Part shown: in pieces, positions 37,990-47,997 of the stretch | Layout of the letters: each line of letters starts with the position of its first letter | How positions within the stretch are numbered: position 1 is the stretch's first letter | DNA from: a bacterium | Lineage (GTDB): Bacteria; SZUA-182; DTGQ01 | Direction: 5' to 3' | Length of the DNA stretch: 64,000 nt | NCBI GenBank assembly: GCA_040755755.1 | Contig: JBFLZW010000087.1 | Location: 41,638 to 105,637 of the forward strand | The notes under the pieces: generated by a model | What the model was told of the DNA's origin: nothing | Seen by the model: the letters and a program-made list of their open reading frames with translations, nothing else | Database searches by the model: none | Made by a program: the position numbers and the translations under genes

Positions 37990-39567
37990 ATGCGTTTTTT
38001 CAATACGGCTGGGCCGGTAAGGTGTGAGGAACACTACTGTTTACCCCCCCTTGGACGGCTTGACCTTGAAGAAATACTGTCCCTCATTGCCCAGAAAAAA
38101 TACTTTGTCCTCCATGCACCACGGCAAACCGGAAAAACCACCTGTCTTCTGGCGCTGATGGATTATCTCAACGCTACAGGCAGCTATCGGTGTTTGTACT
38201 TCAATGTGGAAGCGGCTCAGGCTGCCAGAGAGGAAGTGCGGCAGGGCATGAGGGCTATACTGAGCGAGATGGCCTCCAGTGCTGTAGATTTCCTGAAAGA
38301 TGACTTCTTGAAAACCCGATGGTTGAAGGTTCTGGAAGAAAGTGGGGAATATGCGGCTTTGGGTGAGTTGCTTTCCCTTTGGGCCAAAGAAAGCCAACTC
38401 CCCCTGGTTATTTTTATCGATGAGATCGATTCACTCATCGGAGACACCCTGATTTCCGTATTACGTCAATTACGGGCAGGATATTCCAAACGTCCGGCCA
38501 TGTTCCCTCAGAGCATCGTGCTGTGCGGTGTGCGGGATGTGAGAGACTACCGGATACATTCTGCCACAGACAAAGCGATTATTACCGGGGGAAGCGCTTT
38601 TAATGTAAAAGCAGAATCTCTTCGCCTTGGAAGCTTCTCCAGGGATGAAGTATTGGCTCTTTATGGAGAGCACACGGAAGAGACAGGCCAGGAATTTGCT
38701 GATGGAGCCCTGGACCTGGTTTGGAACTTAACCCAGGGCCAGCCCTGGCTGGTAAATGCTTTGGGCTATGAGGTTTGTTTTAAAATGAAGGAGGGGCGTG
38801 ACCGAAATAAGCAAATTTCAGCCACGATGATTCAACAGGCCAAAGAAAATATCATTCTGAGAAGGGACACCCACCTCGACCAGTTGGCTGATAAACTCCA
38901 GGAAGCCAGGGTCCGTCGGGTGATTGAGCCAATACTCGAGGGACTTAAAGAGCCGGAGCAGATTCCTACGGAAGACCTGTCATATGTAATAGACCTGGGA
39001 TTAGTGAGAGTTGATGGGCAATTGCGCATAGCAAACCGGATCTATCAGGAGGTGATTCCCAGAGAGCTGACCTACAGCACCCAGGTCACTATCTCGGAGC
39101 AGCCTTCATGGTATACTGGTCCGAATGGCCAGCTCGACATGAATAAGCTTCTTGGCTCGTTTCAGGAATTTTTCCGTGAACATTCGGAGCACTGGGTGGA
39201 GCGGTTTCAGTACAAAGAGGCAGGCCCTCAACTGCTGCTGCAAGCCTTCCTTCAGAGGATCATCAATGGCGGAGGCCGCATCGAGAGGGAATATGGTCTT
39301 GGCAGGATGCGGACCGACCTTCTCATTATCTGGCCTTATAAAGGTGGTATTCAAAAGGTGGTGATTGAGCTTAAGGTACTCTATAAATCGCTTGATGATA
39401 CTATTGAGCAGGGGCTGAAACAGATAGTTGAATATATGGACCGATGCAATACGGATCAGGGCTATCTGGTGATCTTTGACCGGAGTGAAGGGAAAAAGTG
39501 GGAGGAAAAAATATTCGAACGGGAAGAGGAATATCAAAACAAAAGGATTACCATCTGGGGAATGTGA
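37990..39567 (+). CDS. AAA ATPase fused to PD-(D/E)XK nuclease-like domain
   Basis: 525 aa, with AGGGGAGGGAA before the ATG. N-terminal P-loop APRQTGKTT (43-51) and Walker B LPLVIFIDEID (D144, E145) mark a STAND/AAA-like NTPase. A winged-helix-like middle region follows. The C-terminal 120 residues hold RTDLLIIW...VVIELK: D443, E460 and K462 fit a PD-(D/E)XK nuclease active site. Such proteins are widespread multi-copy genes of unclear, possibly mobile or defence-linked, function. It separates the two ATPase operons and is followed by a MITE. Confidence 0.75.
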   Translation: MRFFNTAGPVRCEEHYCLPPLGRLDLEEILSLIAQKKYFVLHAPRQTGKTTCLLALMDYLNATGSYRCLYFNVEAAQAAREEVRQGMRAILSEMASSAVDFLKDDFLKTRWLKVLEESGEYAALGELLSLWAKESQLPLVIFIDEIDSLIGDTLISVLRQLRAGYSKRPAMFPQSIVLCGVRDVRDYRIHSATDKAIITGGSAFNVKAESLRLGSFSRDEVLALYGEHTEETGQEFADGALDLVWNLTQGQPWLVNALGYEVCFKMKEGRDRNKQISATMIQQAKENIILRRDTHLDQLADKLQEARVRRVIEPILEGLKEPEQIPTEDLSYVIDLGLVRVDGQLRIANRIYQEVIPRELTYSTQVTISEQPSWYTGPNGQLDMNKLLGSFQEFFREHSEHWVERFQYKEAGPQLLLQAFLQRIINGGGRIEREYGLGRMRTDLLIIWPYKGGIQKVVIELKVLYKSLDDTIEQGLKQIVEYMDRCNTDQGYLVIFDRSEGKKWEEKIFEREEEYQNKRITIWGM

Positions 39568-39575
39568 GGGAATTG

Positions 39576-39888
39576 GTCTTAGACAGAATGGCACTTACAT
39601 AAGCTAAGCTTATAATATAGAGAGAACACAAAGCGCACAGGGGAAAACGATCTCCCGCAGAGACGCAGAGGCGCAGAGAGCAACCAATCCGGCAAGGGCC
39701 TGATGAAAGTCGGGATATCCCGATGTGTCAACGGCCTGGAAGCAAGCAAAAAGTAAAAAGGCACAAGGAGGAACTTATTTTACTTTTACTTTTCAATGAC
39801 ATCCTCTGCGTCTCAGCGTCTCTGCGGGAAAATTACTAATTCTTATGTAAGTGCCATTCGTCTTAGACAGAATGGCACTTACATAAGC
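39576..39888. mobile_element. MITE-like element with GAATGGCACTTACATAAG termini and 29-bp direct repeats
   Basis: GAATGGCACTTACATAAG at 39586-39603 is perfectly inverted at 39842-39859. A 29-bp sequence starting GTCTTAGACAGAATGGCACT is present at 39576-39604 and again at 39860-39888. Inside, CCCGCAGAGACGCAGAGGCG (from 39654) faces its near-complement CTCTGCGTCTCAGCGTCTCT (39806-39825). No ORF. A relative with similar ends lies at 51108-51316. Confidence 0.75.
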
Positions 39889-41294
39889 CAGTGCCGCTTT
39901 TTCCCTCCCGTTGCCGCTGCCGGGGCCGCCGCCGGAGCGGGCGGAGGGCTCAGAATTCCCAGTTTCAGCTCGATATTATCCTTTATCCAATGCTCATCCC
40001 ACCATTCAATCGGATTGACAAACGTTCCGCCAATCATCATGGAAAGATGGAGGTGGTCTCCACCAGCCCAGCCGGTATCGCCGGTAATGCCGATTGTCTG
40101 GCCGATGGTTACTTTTTGACCGGCGGTGACGGAGAAATTACTGAGGTGACTGTACATACTGAAGACGTTCTGGCCATGATCAAGGATGATTGTTTTGCCA
40201 TAGATCCCCAAGTCACCCTGGTAGATTACCAGGCCGCTGTTGGCAGCGGGCACGGGGGAGTGAGCCAGCGAGGCCAGATCCAATCCCAGATGGGTCTGCT
40301 CATCGATTTTACTGCCATTATAAATATAGATACGATGATCGGCGTATAAGGCCGATGGCTCGGCATTCGGCAGCCGTAAAAATTTTCCTTTCCACAAGCA
40401 TTCAGGCTGAGATTTCTGGCAAATTTCCCTGAGTTGCCGGTGGCTTTGATCCCGCCAGTAGTTATTGATTCTTAAAAAGGCATCGGTCAGCGACATTCCC
40501 GGCAAAGTATTATCCATGGCATAAAATTGCGGGATCTTTTTTTTCAGGAAATCGTCGGAGATGGTCAGGGAATCCTGCCGGAAAGCCTTTTTCTTTAAGA
40601 GATAATAAAAGCTGACTCTGGCTTCATTGCCCGCTTCATCCGCTGAGATCAACTCGATTCTGGGGTCCGGCTGATCATAGGGCAGCGCAAAATAAACCAC
40701 ATGCGCCAGGGGATTGCTTTCTGTTTTGACTGCAAACCCGGGATAAAAGGCATCGCCTACCTGGACGCCATCTTTTATTGAATCTTCGGATGTCTGGTAA
40801 ACAGCAAAGCCGGTGCCGCCCTGATTCAGATAATGCTGAGTGCTCAGGCATACGAGGTTTGGCGGTATCCGGTCGAGGGTAAAGGATTGCTCCTCGATCG
40901 TGGTATTTCCGGTCAGTTTGTTCCGCCAGGAATAATCGCGGGCTGTTACCACGAACGTAAGCGGTCCTTCCTTGACCTTCATCGCTGCCGGATCAAAAGG
41001 TATCTGGATGGTTTTGCGGATGGTGTTCTTTCTGTTCCAGAGCAGGCTGCCAGGCAGTTCTTCGCTATAGATTTCATTTTGTGAATCACGTTGTACTATG
41101 GCAATGTGTATGCTGCGAAGGCCGCTTCCCAGGTCCTCTATGTGAAAATTCAGGGTTTGAGGTTTATTGAGATATTTTACCTTGATATCATGGCTGATCT
41201 TCGGCCCCTGTGATTCCAGCTTCCTGATCCAGGACCAGATCAAAGCGATGGTAAGGATAAGGATAACAATAAGGAGAAGGATTCTTTTATTCAT
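39879..41294 (-). CDS. M23-family metallopeptidase, membrane-anchored
   Basis: 471 aa. An N-terminal uncleaved signal or anchor (ILLLIVILILTIALIWSWI) is followed by a beta-rich region of about 280 residues, then a LytM domain with zinc ligands H335, D339 (HLGLDLAS) and H414/H416 (DHLHL). It should cut peptidoglycan cross-links in the periplasm. A Pro/Ala-rich tail (PPPAPAAAPAAATGG) ends in RHWLM, and this final segment and the stop codon are encoded by the end of the MITE-like repeat. The native C-terminus may have been lost. Confidence 0.85.
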   Translation of the reverse strand: MNKRILLLIVILILTIALIWSWIRKLESQGPKISHDIKVKYLNKPQTLNFHIEDLGSGLRSIHIAIVQRDSQNEIYSEELPGSLLWNRKNTIRKTIQIPFDPAAMKVKEGPLTFVVTARDYSWRNKLTGNTTIEEQSFTLDRIPPNLVCLSTQHYLNQGGTGFAVYQTSEDSIKDGVQVGDAFYPGFAVKTESNPLAHVVYFALPYDQPDPRIELISADEAGNEARVSFYYLLKKKAFRQDSLTISDDFLKKKIPQFYAMDNTLPGMSLTDAFLRINNYWRDQSHRQLREICQKSQPECLWKGKFLRLPNAEPSALYADHRIYIYNGSKIDEQTHLGLDLASLAHSPVPAANSGLVIYQGDLGIYGKTIILDHGQNVFSMYSHLSNFSVTAGQKVTIGQTIGITGDTGWAGGDHLHLSMMIGGTFVNPIEWWDEHWIKDNIELKLGILSPPPAPAAAPAAATGGKKRHWLM

Positions 41295-41350
41295 GAAATC
41301 GACCTCTTAGTCAGGTTTTGGGATGTTGACTCAAACCTGACAGGCATTGG

Positions 41351-41974
41351 TTAATGTGCGCGGATAATATCTTTTATTTTCATGAGGCGGGAATTATTTG
41401 AACGCTCGATCTCATCCAGTTTAAACCTGATAAATCGTACCGTCTCTTCCAGCTGTGGTATGAGAAAATATTCAAGAGCATTAACTCGTCTGCGGATCTT
41501 CCCGATTTCCTGAGCCATAAGCCTTACCGTCGCTTCCAGTTCGGCCATTTTCAAAATCTCAGGGAAAATTTCCTGCAGGGAAGTGAGAGCAGAATCCAGT
41601 TCCAGCGGCGTATTCATAAGCCCGTATGAAAATGAATCGACCTTGCCCTCCATCGTTAATTGAGGAATCATGACATTCATGATACTCTTTTCCGACATTC
41701 GAATCAGCAATTTCCCTTTGGGATAATTTAAGGCATCCTCAATGATTTCCTCTGAAGAGGAGGTGGCTTTGGCCAGGAGGAATGTCTTCAATATTTCAGG
41801 AAGAGCAGTGTCAACCAGGATTCTCTGCTTTCTATAGGCATCGACCAGGGATGAAAATTCCTTGATCAATCCTTCCAGTTTATCCTTTAAAAGATGATGT
41901 CCGCGCCTGGCAAAATCCAGCCTTTTGCGAAGGCGCTGCAAGATCATCCTGTTCGGATTTACATTGAGTCTCAT
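41351..41974 (-). CDS. atpD (V-type): V/A-type ATPase subunit D
   Basis: 207 aa. RLNVNPNRMILQRLRKRLDF is the typical N-terminus of subunit D, and the long helices (EIGKIRRRVNALEYFLIPQL, IRFKLDEIERSNNSRLMKIK) form the rotor coiled coil, the counterpart of gamma. Last gene of the V-type operon, 22 bp after subunit B. Confidence 0.92.
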   Translation of the reverse strand: MRLNVNPNRMILQRLRKRLDFARRGHHLLKDKLEGLIKEFSSLVDAYRKQRILVDTALPEILKTFLLAKATSSSEEIIEDALNYPKGKLLIRMSEKSIMNVMIPQLTMEGKVDSFSYGLMNTPLELDSALTSLQEIFPEILKMAELEATVRLMAQEIGKIRRRVNALEYFLIPQLEETVRFIRFKLDEIERSNNSRLMKIKDIIRAH

Positions 41975-41996
41975 GGTTATCGGGTACCCCTAACTT

Positions 41997-43376
41997 TTAT
42001 TGAATGAGAGGTTTCAGGAATTCTTCTTTATAAGCGTCACGGACCCTTTTTAATTCTTCCATCGGCAGCCTGCTCAGCAGTCGCCATCCCATATCCAGTG
42101 TAGTCTCGATATTCCTGTTTTCATCCTCACGTTGCCGTACGAATTTATCCTCAAATGCATCGGCAAATTCCACGAATTTTAAATCCACCGGAGTCAGCGC
42201 TGATTCACCAAGAACAACAGCCAGTTCCTGGGCCTCCTTGCCGCGTGCATAAGCGGCAAACAACTGATTCAATAAATCCGAATGATCCTTTCTGGTCTTA
42301 TCCCTGCCAATACCCTTGTCTTTCAGCCTGGACAGTGAAGGTCGCACATCCACGGGCGGATATATTCCCTTGCGGTGCAGCTCACGCGAGAGGAATATCT
42401 GCCCCTCGGTAATGTAGCCGGTGAGGTCAGGGATGGGATGGGTCTTGTCATCTTCCGGCATGGTAAGGATAGGAATCTGGGTTATAGACCCATTTTTCCC
42501 TTTAATCCTTCCCGCCCGTTCATAGAGAGTGGCCAGGTCCGTATATAAATAGCCAGGATACCCGCGCCGTCCGGGAATCTCTTTGCGGGCTGCCGAGATC
42601 TCCCGCAAGGCCTCACAGTAATTGGTCATATCACTCAGGATTACCAGAACGTGCATATCCAGATCAAAGGCCAGGTATTCAGCACAGGTCAGGGCACTCC
42701 GGGGAAGGGCGATTCTTTCGATGGCCGGATCGTTGGCCAGATTGATGAAGAGTACCGTCTTGTTTATGGCTCCGGTCCGCTTAAAATCATTGACAAAAAA
42801 TTCCGCCTCTTCAAAGGTGATGCCCATGGCTGCAAAGACAACGGCAAACTTCTCTCCTTCCTTGAGTACCCGTGCCTGCCGTGCTATCTGGGCGGCAAAT
42901 TGCGGATGGGGCAATCCTGATCCGGAGAAAACCGGCAGCTTCTGCCCCCTGACCAGGGTGTTCATGCCATCGATGGTTGAAAATCCAGTCTGGATAAACT
43001 CATTGGGATAATTCCGGGCATAGGGATTAATAGGGTTGCCGTTAATGTCGAGTTTCTTTTCCGGAATTATTTCCGGCTTTCCGTCCTTCGGATTGCCAAA
43101 AGCATTAAAAACCCGGCCCAGAATGTCAGGTGAGACAGGAAACTCAATGCCATGTCCGACAAATTTGACCCTGCATTCATCCGGGTTCATGCTTTCCGCC
43201 CCTTCAAAGACCTGAACCAGAACCTTTTGCTGATTGGCTTCCAGCACCCGTCCCCGCCGGGTTTCCTGACTTGGCAGTCGTATCTGGACCAGTTCACCAA
43301 ACTTGACATCCTCGACTTCTTCAACCAACATCAGCGGCCCAAAGATCTGGGAGATAGTTTTATACTCTCTGCTCAA
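41997..43376 (-). CDS. atpB (V-type): V/A-type ATPase subunit B
   Basis: 459 aa if started at TTG 43376, which has AAGGAG six bases upstream; ATG 43403 would add nine residues. [19 protein letters not shown], the [17 protein letters not shown] segment, and [20 protein letters not shown] in place of a Walker A are characteristic of the non-catalytic B subunit. [20 protein letters not shown] is also conserved. It alternates with A in the V1 head. The start lies inside the subunit A gene. Confidence 0.93.
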   Translation of the reverse strand: MSREYKTISQIFGPLMLVEEVEDVKFGELVQIRLPSQETRRGRVLEANQQKVLVQVFEGAESMNPDECRVKFVGHGIEFPVSPDILGRVFNAFGNPKDGKPEIIPEKKLDINGNPINPYARNYPNEFIQTGFSTIDGMNTLVRGQKLPVFSGSGLPHPQFAAQIARQARVLKEGEKFAVVFAAMGITFEEAEFFVNDFKRTGAINKTVLFINLANDPAIERIALPRSALTCAEYLAFDLDMHVLVILSDMTNYCEALREISAARKEIPGRRGYPGYLYTDLATLYERAGRIKGKNGSITQIPILTMPEDDKTHPIPDLTGYITEGQIFLSRELHRKGIYPPVDVRPSLSRLKDKGIGRDKTRKDHSDLLNQLFAAYARGKEAQELAVVLGESALTPVDLKFVEFADAFEDKFVRQREDENRNIETTLDMGWRLLSRLPMEELKRVRDAYKEEFLKPLIQ

Positions 43377-45144
43377 GTATAACTCCTTCCTTGTTTTCTT
43401 CAAGATCCTTAAACTGCTCCTTTATTTCGTTTTCCAAATCCTCGAACTTGAACAATGATTTCTCGTCGATATATTTAGCCCGGGCAATCTGTTCCCTGAC
43501 GGGCAAACGGGCGATCTTTTCAAAGGGAACATTACTTTTTATTGCCTTTGCGGCATACTTTCCGAACATCAAAATGATATTCAGCATCTTGAATTGCTTC
43601 GGGTAAGAAGTATAGGTATCCTCCTCCATGAAGGCATTTTGATGGAGGAAATCCTCCCTGATGGATTTGGCTATTTCCATAGTCAACTTATCTTCAGAGG
43701 ATAAGGCATCAAAGCCCACGAGCCTGACAATTTCGATGAGCTCCGATTCCTTCTGCAATATCTTCATGGCTTCAACCCGATTCGATTTCCAGTTTTTGTC
43801 TATCTTCTCACCCGCAGCCCTATCGACCTCGTCATTATAGAGCGAATAACTCTTCAGCCAGTCAATGGCCGGAAAATGCCGTCGTGAAGCAATGGCATCA
43901 TCAAGTCCCCAGAATACTTTCACCACCCGTAAAGTAGCCTGCACAACAGGCTCCGAGAGGTCTCCACCCGGCGGTGATACTGCACCGATAAGGCTTAAGG
44001 TGGCAGGTCTGTCATCCTGTCCCAGACACTTTACTCTTCCTGCCCGCTCATAGAAGCCCGCGATTCTGGAGCTTAAGTAAGCAGGGTATCCTTCCTCGCC
44101 CGGCATCTCCTCCAGACGGCCTGACATCTCCCGCATGGCCTCGGCCCAGCGGGAAGTGGAGTCAGCCATGAGGGCTACGTTATATCCCATATCCCGGAAG
44201 TATTCGGCAATGGTAATTCCGGTAAATACCGAAGCTTCCCGTGCAGCCACCGGCATGTTCGAGGTATTGGCTATCAAAACCGTTCTGTTCATTAAAGAAT
44301 CGCTGGTCCTCGGATCTTTGAGCTCCGGAAATTCAATGAGAACATCGGTCATCTCATTGCCGCGTTCACCACAGCCTACAAAAATGATGATATCGGCATC
44401 GCACCATTTGGCCAACTGGTGCTGGACAACGGTTTTCCCACTCCCGAATGGCCCCGGCACGCAGGCGGTGCCCCCCTTGCAGAGGGGAAAAAGCATATCG
44501 ATGATTCTCTGCCCGGTTACCAAAGGCTCTACGGGAGGCAGTTTTTGTTTCACCGGCCTTGGTTTTCTCACCGGCCAGCGCTGGAGCAGGTTTAATTTTT
44601 TGTCACCCTCTTTGGTAGTGAGGATGCAGACCGTCTCTTCAACGGTGAATTCTCCTTTCCTGATTTCTTTTACGACCCCTTCCAGGGGAAAGGGGACCAT
44701 GATTTTATGCTTGACTATTTTGGTCTCCTGAACGAATCCGACCATGTCTCCGGCAGAAACCTTATCCCCTTTTTTGACGGCTGGTTCAAACAGCCATTTT
44801 TTATCGCGAGGTATGGCAGGGCTTTCGATTCCCCTCACGATGTAATCGCCATACAAAGATTGCAGGGCATCCAGGGGTCTTTGAACCCCATCAAAAATAG
44901 ATCCAATGAGCCCTGGTCCCAGTTCGACGCTTAAGGGTTCGTTAACGAGGTAAACAGGGTCTCCTGGTCCGATACCGTCAGTTTCCTCATAAACTTGAAT
45001 AGAACACAATTTTTCCCTAATCTCGATAATCTCTCCCAGCAGCTTTTGATCGCTCACCCTGGCGATCTCGAACATTCTGGCACCCTCCAGGCCTTCGGCT
45101 ACAACGAGCGGGCCAGCAACCTTAATTATTCTTCCTACTCCCAT
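43360..45144 (-). CDS. atpA (V-type): V/A-type ATPase catalytic subunit A
   Basis: 594 aa, full length. N-terminal barrel, the non-homologous bulge domain typical of A subunits (about residues 115-185), and Walker A GPFGSGKT (231-238). [19 protein letters not shown] holds the catalytic Glu; [20 protein letters not shown] and [20 protein letters not shown] are signature stretches. Hydrolyses or makes ATP. AAGGAGA at the start, following subunit F with a 10-bp overlap. Confidence 0.95.
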   Translation of the reverse strand: MGVGRIIKVAGPLVVAEGLEGARMFEIARVSDQKLLGEIIEIREKLCSIQVYEETDGIGPGDPVYLVNEPLSVELGPGLIGSIFDGVQRPLDALQSLYGDYIVRGIESPAIPRDKKWLFEPAVKKGDKVSAGDMVGFVQETKIVKHKIMVPFPLEGVVKEIRKGEFTVEETVCILTTKEGDKKLNLLQRWPVRKPRPVKQKLPPVEPLVTGQRIIDMLFPLCKGGTACVPGPFGSGKTVVQHQLAKWCDADIIIFVGCGERGNEMTDVLIEFPELKDPRTSDSLMNRTVLIANTSNMPVAAREASVFTGITIAEYFRDMGYNVALMADSTSRWAEAMREMSGRLEEMPGEEGYPAYLSSRIAGFYERAGRVKCLGQDDRPATLSLIGAVSPPGGDLSEPVVQATLRVVKVFWGLDDAIASRRHFPAIDWLKSYSLYNDEVDRAAGEKIDKNWKSNRVEAMKILQKESELIEIVRLVGFDALSSEDKLTMEIAKSIREDFLHQNAFMEEDTYTSYPKQFKMLNIILMFGKYAAKAIKSNVPFEKIARLPVREQIARAKYIDEKSLFKFEDLENEIKEQFKDLEENKEGVILEQRV

Positions 45145-45473
45145 GAATGATTATCTCCTTTTGAGATTAAGTCAATCCCTACAGCCCGTTCAATGATCTT
45201 CTTCATTTCAATAAGGCTGGTATTCTGGCTTCCCTTATGGCCTGGTATGATGACAATGATGTTTTCAGCCCTTTGCCGTAATTGGCTTATCTCGGCTCCT
45301 ATGGGCAAGGCAATGGATTCGGTGATCAAAATAATGCCATACGAGCTATCAAAAGCAAGCTCATTCAGTTTTCTCAGGCCTTCTTCAGGTCTGGTAACCG
45401 GAAAAACCTCCACTCCCATGCCCTTAAAACAGAGCAGGACATCTTTTTCCCCGATAGAAGCGACTTTAGACAT
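45135..45473 (-). CDS. atpF (V-type): V/A-type ATPase subunit F
   Basis: 112 aa. Rossmann-like fold: [32 protein letters not shown] and [13 protein letters not shown] match subunit F of archaeal-type ATPases, part of the central stalk with D. The start overlaps the end of subunit C by 8 bp and the end overlaps subunit A by 10 bp. Confidence 0.9.
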   Translation of the reverse strand: MSKVASIGEKDVLLCFKGMGVEVFPVTRPEEGLRKLNELAFDSSYGIILITESIALPIGAEISQLRQRAENIIVIIPGHKGSQNTSLIEMKKIIERAVGIDLISKGDNHSWE

Positions 45474-46488
45474 ATCCCTGCCTCACCTTGACCCTTATCA
45501 AGTCCTCCGTCACGTGGTTAATCTTGGCTATGATAATGATCTTGATGTTTAATACTTCCATGAAAAGTGCCGCTGTGTAGGCGAACGCGACCTCGATGCC
45601 AAACGGTATGTATTTTGCTCTCTTGAGAATATCCATGAGAAAGTCATCACACCGTTTCTCAAGACCTAATGCTGTTGAAGACATCTCACGGGATGCTCCC
45701 TGCCCGGTGAAGACATCCCGATAACCATGACCGGACAGCATCAAAGGCCATCTATCGTACGATGCCTCATATAACTCCAGCATGATATTCATGGTCAATC
45801 CGGACTGGGGAGGAATGAATACAATATCTGAAATCATAGCGGCAGGCGCTCCCAGGGCTTTCAGCCGCCAGAGCGCACAGAGGTTCTTCAATTCTATGAA
45901 GCTCTGGGTATATTTTCGCATCATCTCATTCGATGATGCATCGGCCATCTGATGAAGAATGGCAAGCATCTGACGGTCAGCCTCAAAATCAACAGCCTGT
46001 AATGACTTCTTTTCCCGGTATTTGCGAATTACCTCCCGGTATGCCGTCAGGTATTCCTGAGGGATTTCATCCCCCTTAAAGGCAGAACCATAGAACTGCG
46101 TATCTTCCAGCCTCTGCTCGCTCAACTCTTCATTCCGCGGAAGCTGACTGAGGTAAGACTTTATTCCGGCCTTGAAACTCTGGATATTCCCTCGTACGGT
46201 AAAATAATCATAGACAAGAGTCTGGGGAGAGTATTTCCTGATCCACTGGAGCTTGGCTGCCAGATGATCGTTGAGAATCTTTTCATAGTCGAAAAGGTCC
46301 TCCTCTTGGCGCACAATGGATTTATACGGAGAATCAGACAGGGACCGGAGCAGCTCATACTGGTCTTTGGCCGAGATAAGAGACTGATATTGATTCGGAG
46401 AAATCAGTTCCTTCTCCAGGGCCTTTATTCGTCCGGATAGATAATTCCACCTTGTTTCCTCTTGAGCCTTTTGAGCTAGAGATCTCAT
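45466..46488 (-). CDS. atpC (V-type): V/A-type ATPase subunit C
   Basis: 340 aa, all-helical, in the place of the funnel-shaped C subunit that connects the central rotor to the K ring. WNYLSGRIKALEKELISPNQ, FDYEKILNDHLAAKLQWIRK and the terminal [29 protein letters not shown] (the last similar to the usual RLILVGK/R..) fit the family. Identification rests mainly on size and operon position. Confidence 0.87.
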   Translation of the reverse strand: MRSLAQKAQEETRWNYLSGRIKALEKELISPNQYQSLISAKDQYELLRSLSDSPYKSIVRQEEDLFDYEKILNDHLAAKLQWIRKYSPQTLVYDYFTVRGNIQSFKAGIKSYLSQLPRNEELSEQRLEDTQFYGSAFKGDEIPQEYLTAYREVIRKYREKKSLQAVDFEADRQMLAILHQMADASSNEMMRKYTQSFIELKNLCALWRLKALGAPAAMISDIVFIPPQSGLTMNIMLELYEASYDRWPLMLSGHGYRDVFTGQGASREMSSTALGLEKRCDDFLMDILKRAKYIPFGIEVAFAYTAALFMEVLNIKIIIIAKINHVTEDLIRVKVRQGYV

Positions 46489-46530
46489 AGTTTGGACCTG
46501 TTTTTTGCCATGAATTCATGAGCTAAATGG

Positions 46531-47115
46531 TTAAAAAAGCACCCGGGAGATTTCGGGCTTCAACTCTTCTTTCTTATCAGCTATTATCTGCTGTAAAGAG
46601 CAATCTATTTCCGCCTTTTCGCCCCGGAGGATAAAACCTCCCTGAATATCGTGAGAGGTAACAATTTTTAACCGCAGACCTTCTTTCCGGGTCTTTTTTA
46701 AGAGAGCATTAACCCAGTCCTGGGTGATTCTGCCATGATCCTTTTGGCTGATAATCAGAGTATCCACCCCGAAGGTAAGGTTTTCAGCGAGGTAGCGGGC
46801 AATAATATCAAGATATTTCCTGTCCTCAAGCTGTAATATTCTTTCAATGGCCTTATCGAATACCTCATCAATGAGCTGGTTCTTTAACCGTAACACCTCG
46901 GCACTCGTATTTGCCCTGTATTCAGTAAGAAGCCGCTCTTCCTCAAGGGCCAGAGCTGTTTTTTCATTCTCTATTTCTGCTTTATACCGTGCCTCAGCAT
47001 TTCTTCCGGCCTCCTCGCGCGCCATTCTGACCTTTTCTTCAGCTTCCCTGATGATCCGGCTTGCTTGTGCTTCAGCCTCTTCCAGGATTTTTTGTCGTAT
47101 TTTCTCAAGGCTCAC
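46531..47115 (-). CDS. atpE (V-type): V/A-type ATPase subunit E
   Basis: 194 aa from GTG 47115, with AAGGGA upstream. The frame stays open further upstream, but that part overlaps subunit K and is spurious. N-terminal coiled coil (EKIRQKILEEAEAQASRIIR) and C-terminal globular part (GGFILRGEKAEIDCSLQQII) match the E subunit, which with H/G forms the peripheral stalks. Confidence 0.9.
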   Translation of the reverse strand: MSLEKIRQKILEEAEAQASRIIREAEEKVRMAREEAGRNAEARYKAEIENEKTALALEEERLLTEYRANTSAEVLRLKNQLIDEVFDKAIERILQLEDRKYLDIIARYLAENLTFGVDTLIISQKDHGRITQDWVNALLKKTRKEGLRLKIVTSHDIQGGFILRGEKAEIDCSLQQIIADKKEELKPEISRVLF

Positions 47116-47159
47116 GATTGATTCCCTTGTATGGTATAAGTAAGGTTGTGGTTGATGAG

Positions 47160-47675
47160 CTAAAATTTTGTTCCGGTAACCCAGATCAATAACAGGATGT
47201 TGGCCAAAAGCGCAATAACAGCATAGGTCTCGACCAGAGCTGGAATAAGAATAGCCTTTCCAGCCTCTGAAGGCTGTTTGGCGACCATGTTTGCCGCTAC
47301 GGCAGAGGCCTTTCCCTGATAGATGGCGCTCATTAATTCTACCAGGCCGGTGCCAAGGCCTAAAAAGAAGACAACCAGTCCCTGGGAAGGCGATATGGTT
47401 ATCGTCCCCGCTATCAATCCACAGCGCAAGGCCGCCATAATAGCGCAGATAAATCCATAAAAACCCTGGGTACCGGGAAGTGCCATAATCACCAGAAGCT
47501 GCCCGAACAGGTCTGGTTTCTCGGACAATATCCCACCTGCCTGACTGCCCGCAATCAAGATACCTTTTGCTGAACCTAACCCGCCCAAAGTAAATACCAA
47601 AATAGCCCCCAGAGCTGCCAAACCTGCGCCTGTCTGCACAAAAAAGAGATTGAGCATCTGTTGCCAAGAACTCAT
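47160..47675 (-). CDS. atpK (V-type): V/A-type ATPase rotor subunit K with Na+-type ligands
   Basis: 171 aa from ATG 47675, the second of two ATGs, because GGAGG is too close to the first. Four membrane helices, a duplicated hairpin. The first hairpin has ALPGTQGFYGF (L66, T69, Q70, Y73), the third helix AIYQGKAS (Q120) and the fourth ALVETYAV (E149). These equal L61, T64, Q65, Y68, Q110 and E139 of Enterococcus hirae NtpK, the known Na+ site. Only one carboxylate per four helices is present, which lowers the ion-to-ATP ratio. The ring is predicted to carry Na+. Confidence 0.93.
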   Translation of the reverse strand: MSSWQQMLNLFFVQTGAGLAALGAILVFTLGGLGSAKGILIAGSQAGGILSEKPDLFGQLLVIMALPGTQGFYGFICAIMAALRCGLIAGTITISPSQGLVVFFLGLGTGLVELMSAIYQGKASAVAANMVAKQPSEAGKAILIPALVETYAVIALLANILLLIWVTGTKF

Positions 47676-47997
47676 TCTTTTCATCCTCCCTGTAACCCAA
47701 GTTACAAATTTTGCCTATTGCCCTGATTTAAGTATTTAATTCCTGGTTACTCAGTTCCTGATATACTTTTTACCAACATTCGAATAACTAACGCTGCCTG
47801 CCATAAAACTTTCCTGCCATAACGTAAATGCAGGTAAACCGCAGAGACCTCAGAGGTACAAAGGGATAACCACACGTTGAACAGCTATGAAGAACCATGA
47901 TGATTAATTTTTATTGACAATCTGTAATTATTGAGAGACATTTGTTATGCTGAGATCGCTTGAAGGAAGAGGTAAATTCTATTTTACCTTAATCAAT
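47676..47997. other. Gap inside the V-ATPase operon between I and K
   Basis: 322 bp without ORF, unusual in an otherwise tight operon. It contains a short CCGCAGAGACCTCAGAGG motif related to the CGCAGAG repeats at about 47840. It may hold a secondary promoter or a decayed repeat element; I see neither clearly. Confidence 0.4.

Noticed and set aside
47116..47700. Upstream extension of the V-ATPase subunit E frame
   Set aside because: The extension overlaps subunit K in another frame and its sequence is not E-like; GTG 47115 with AAGGGA is the sensible start.
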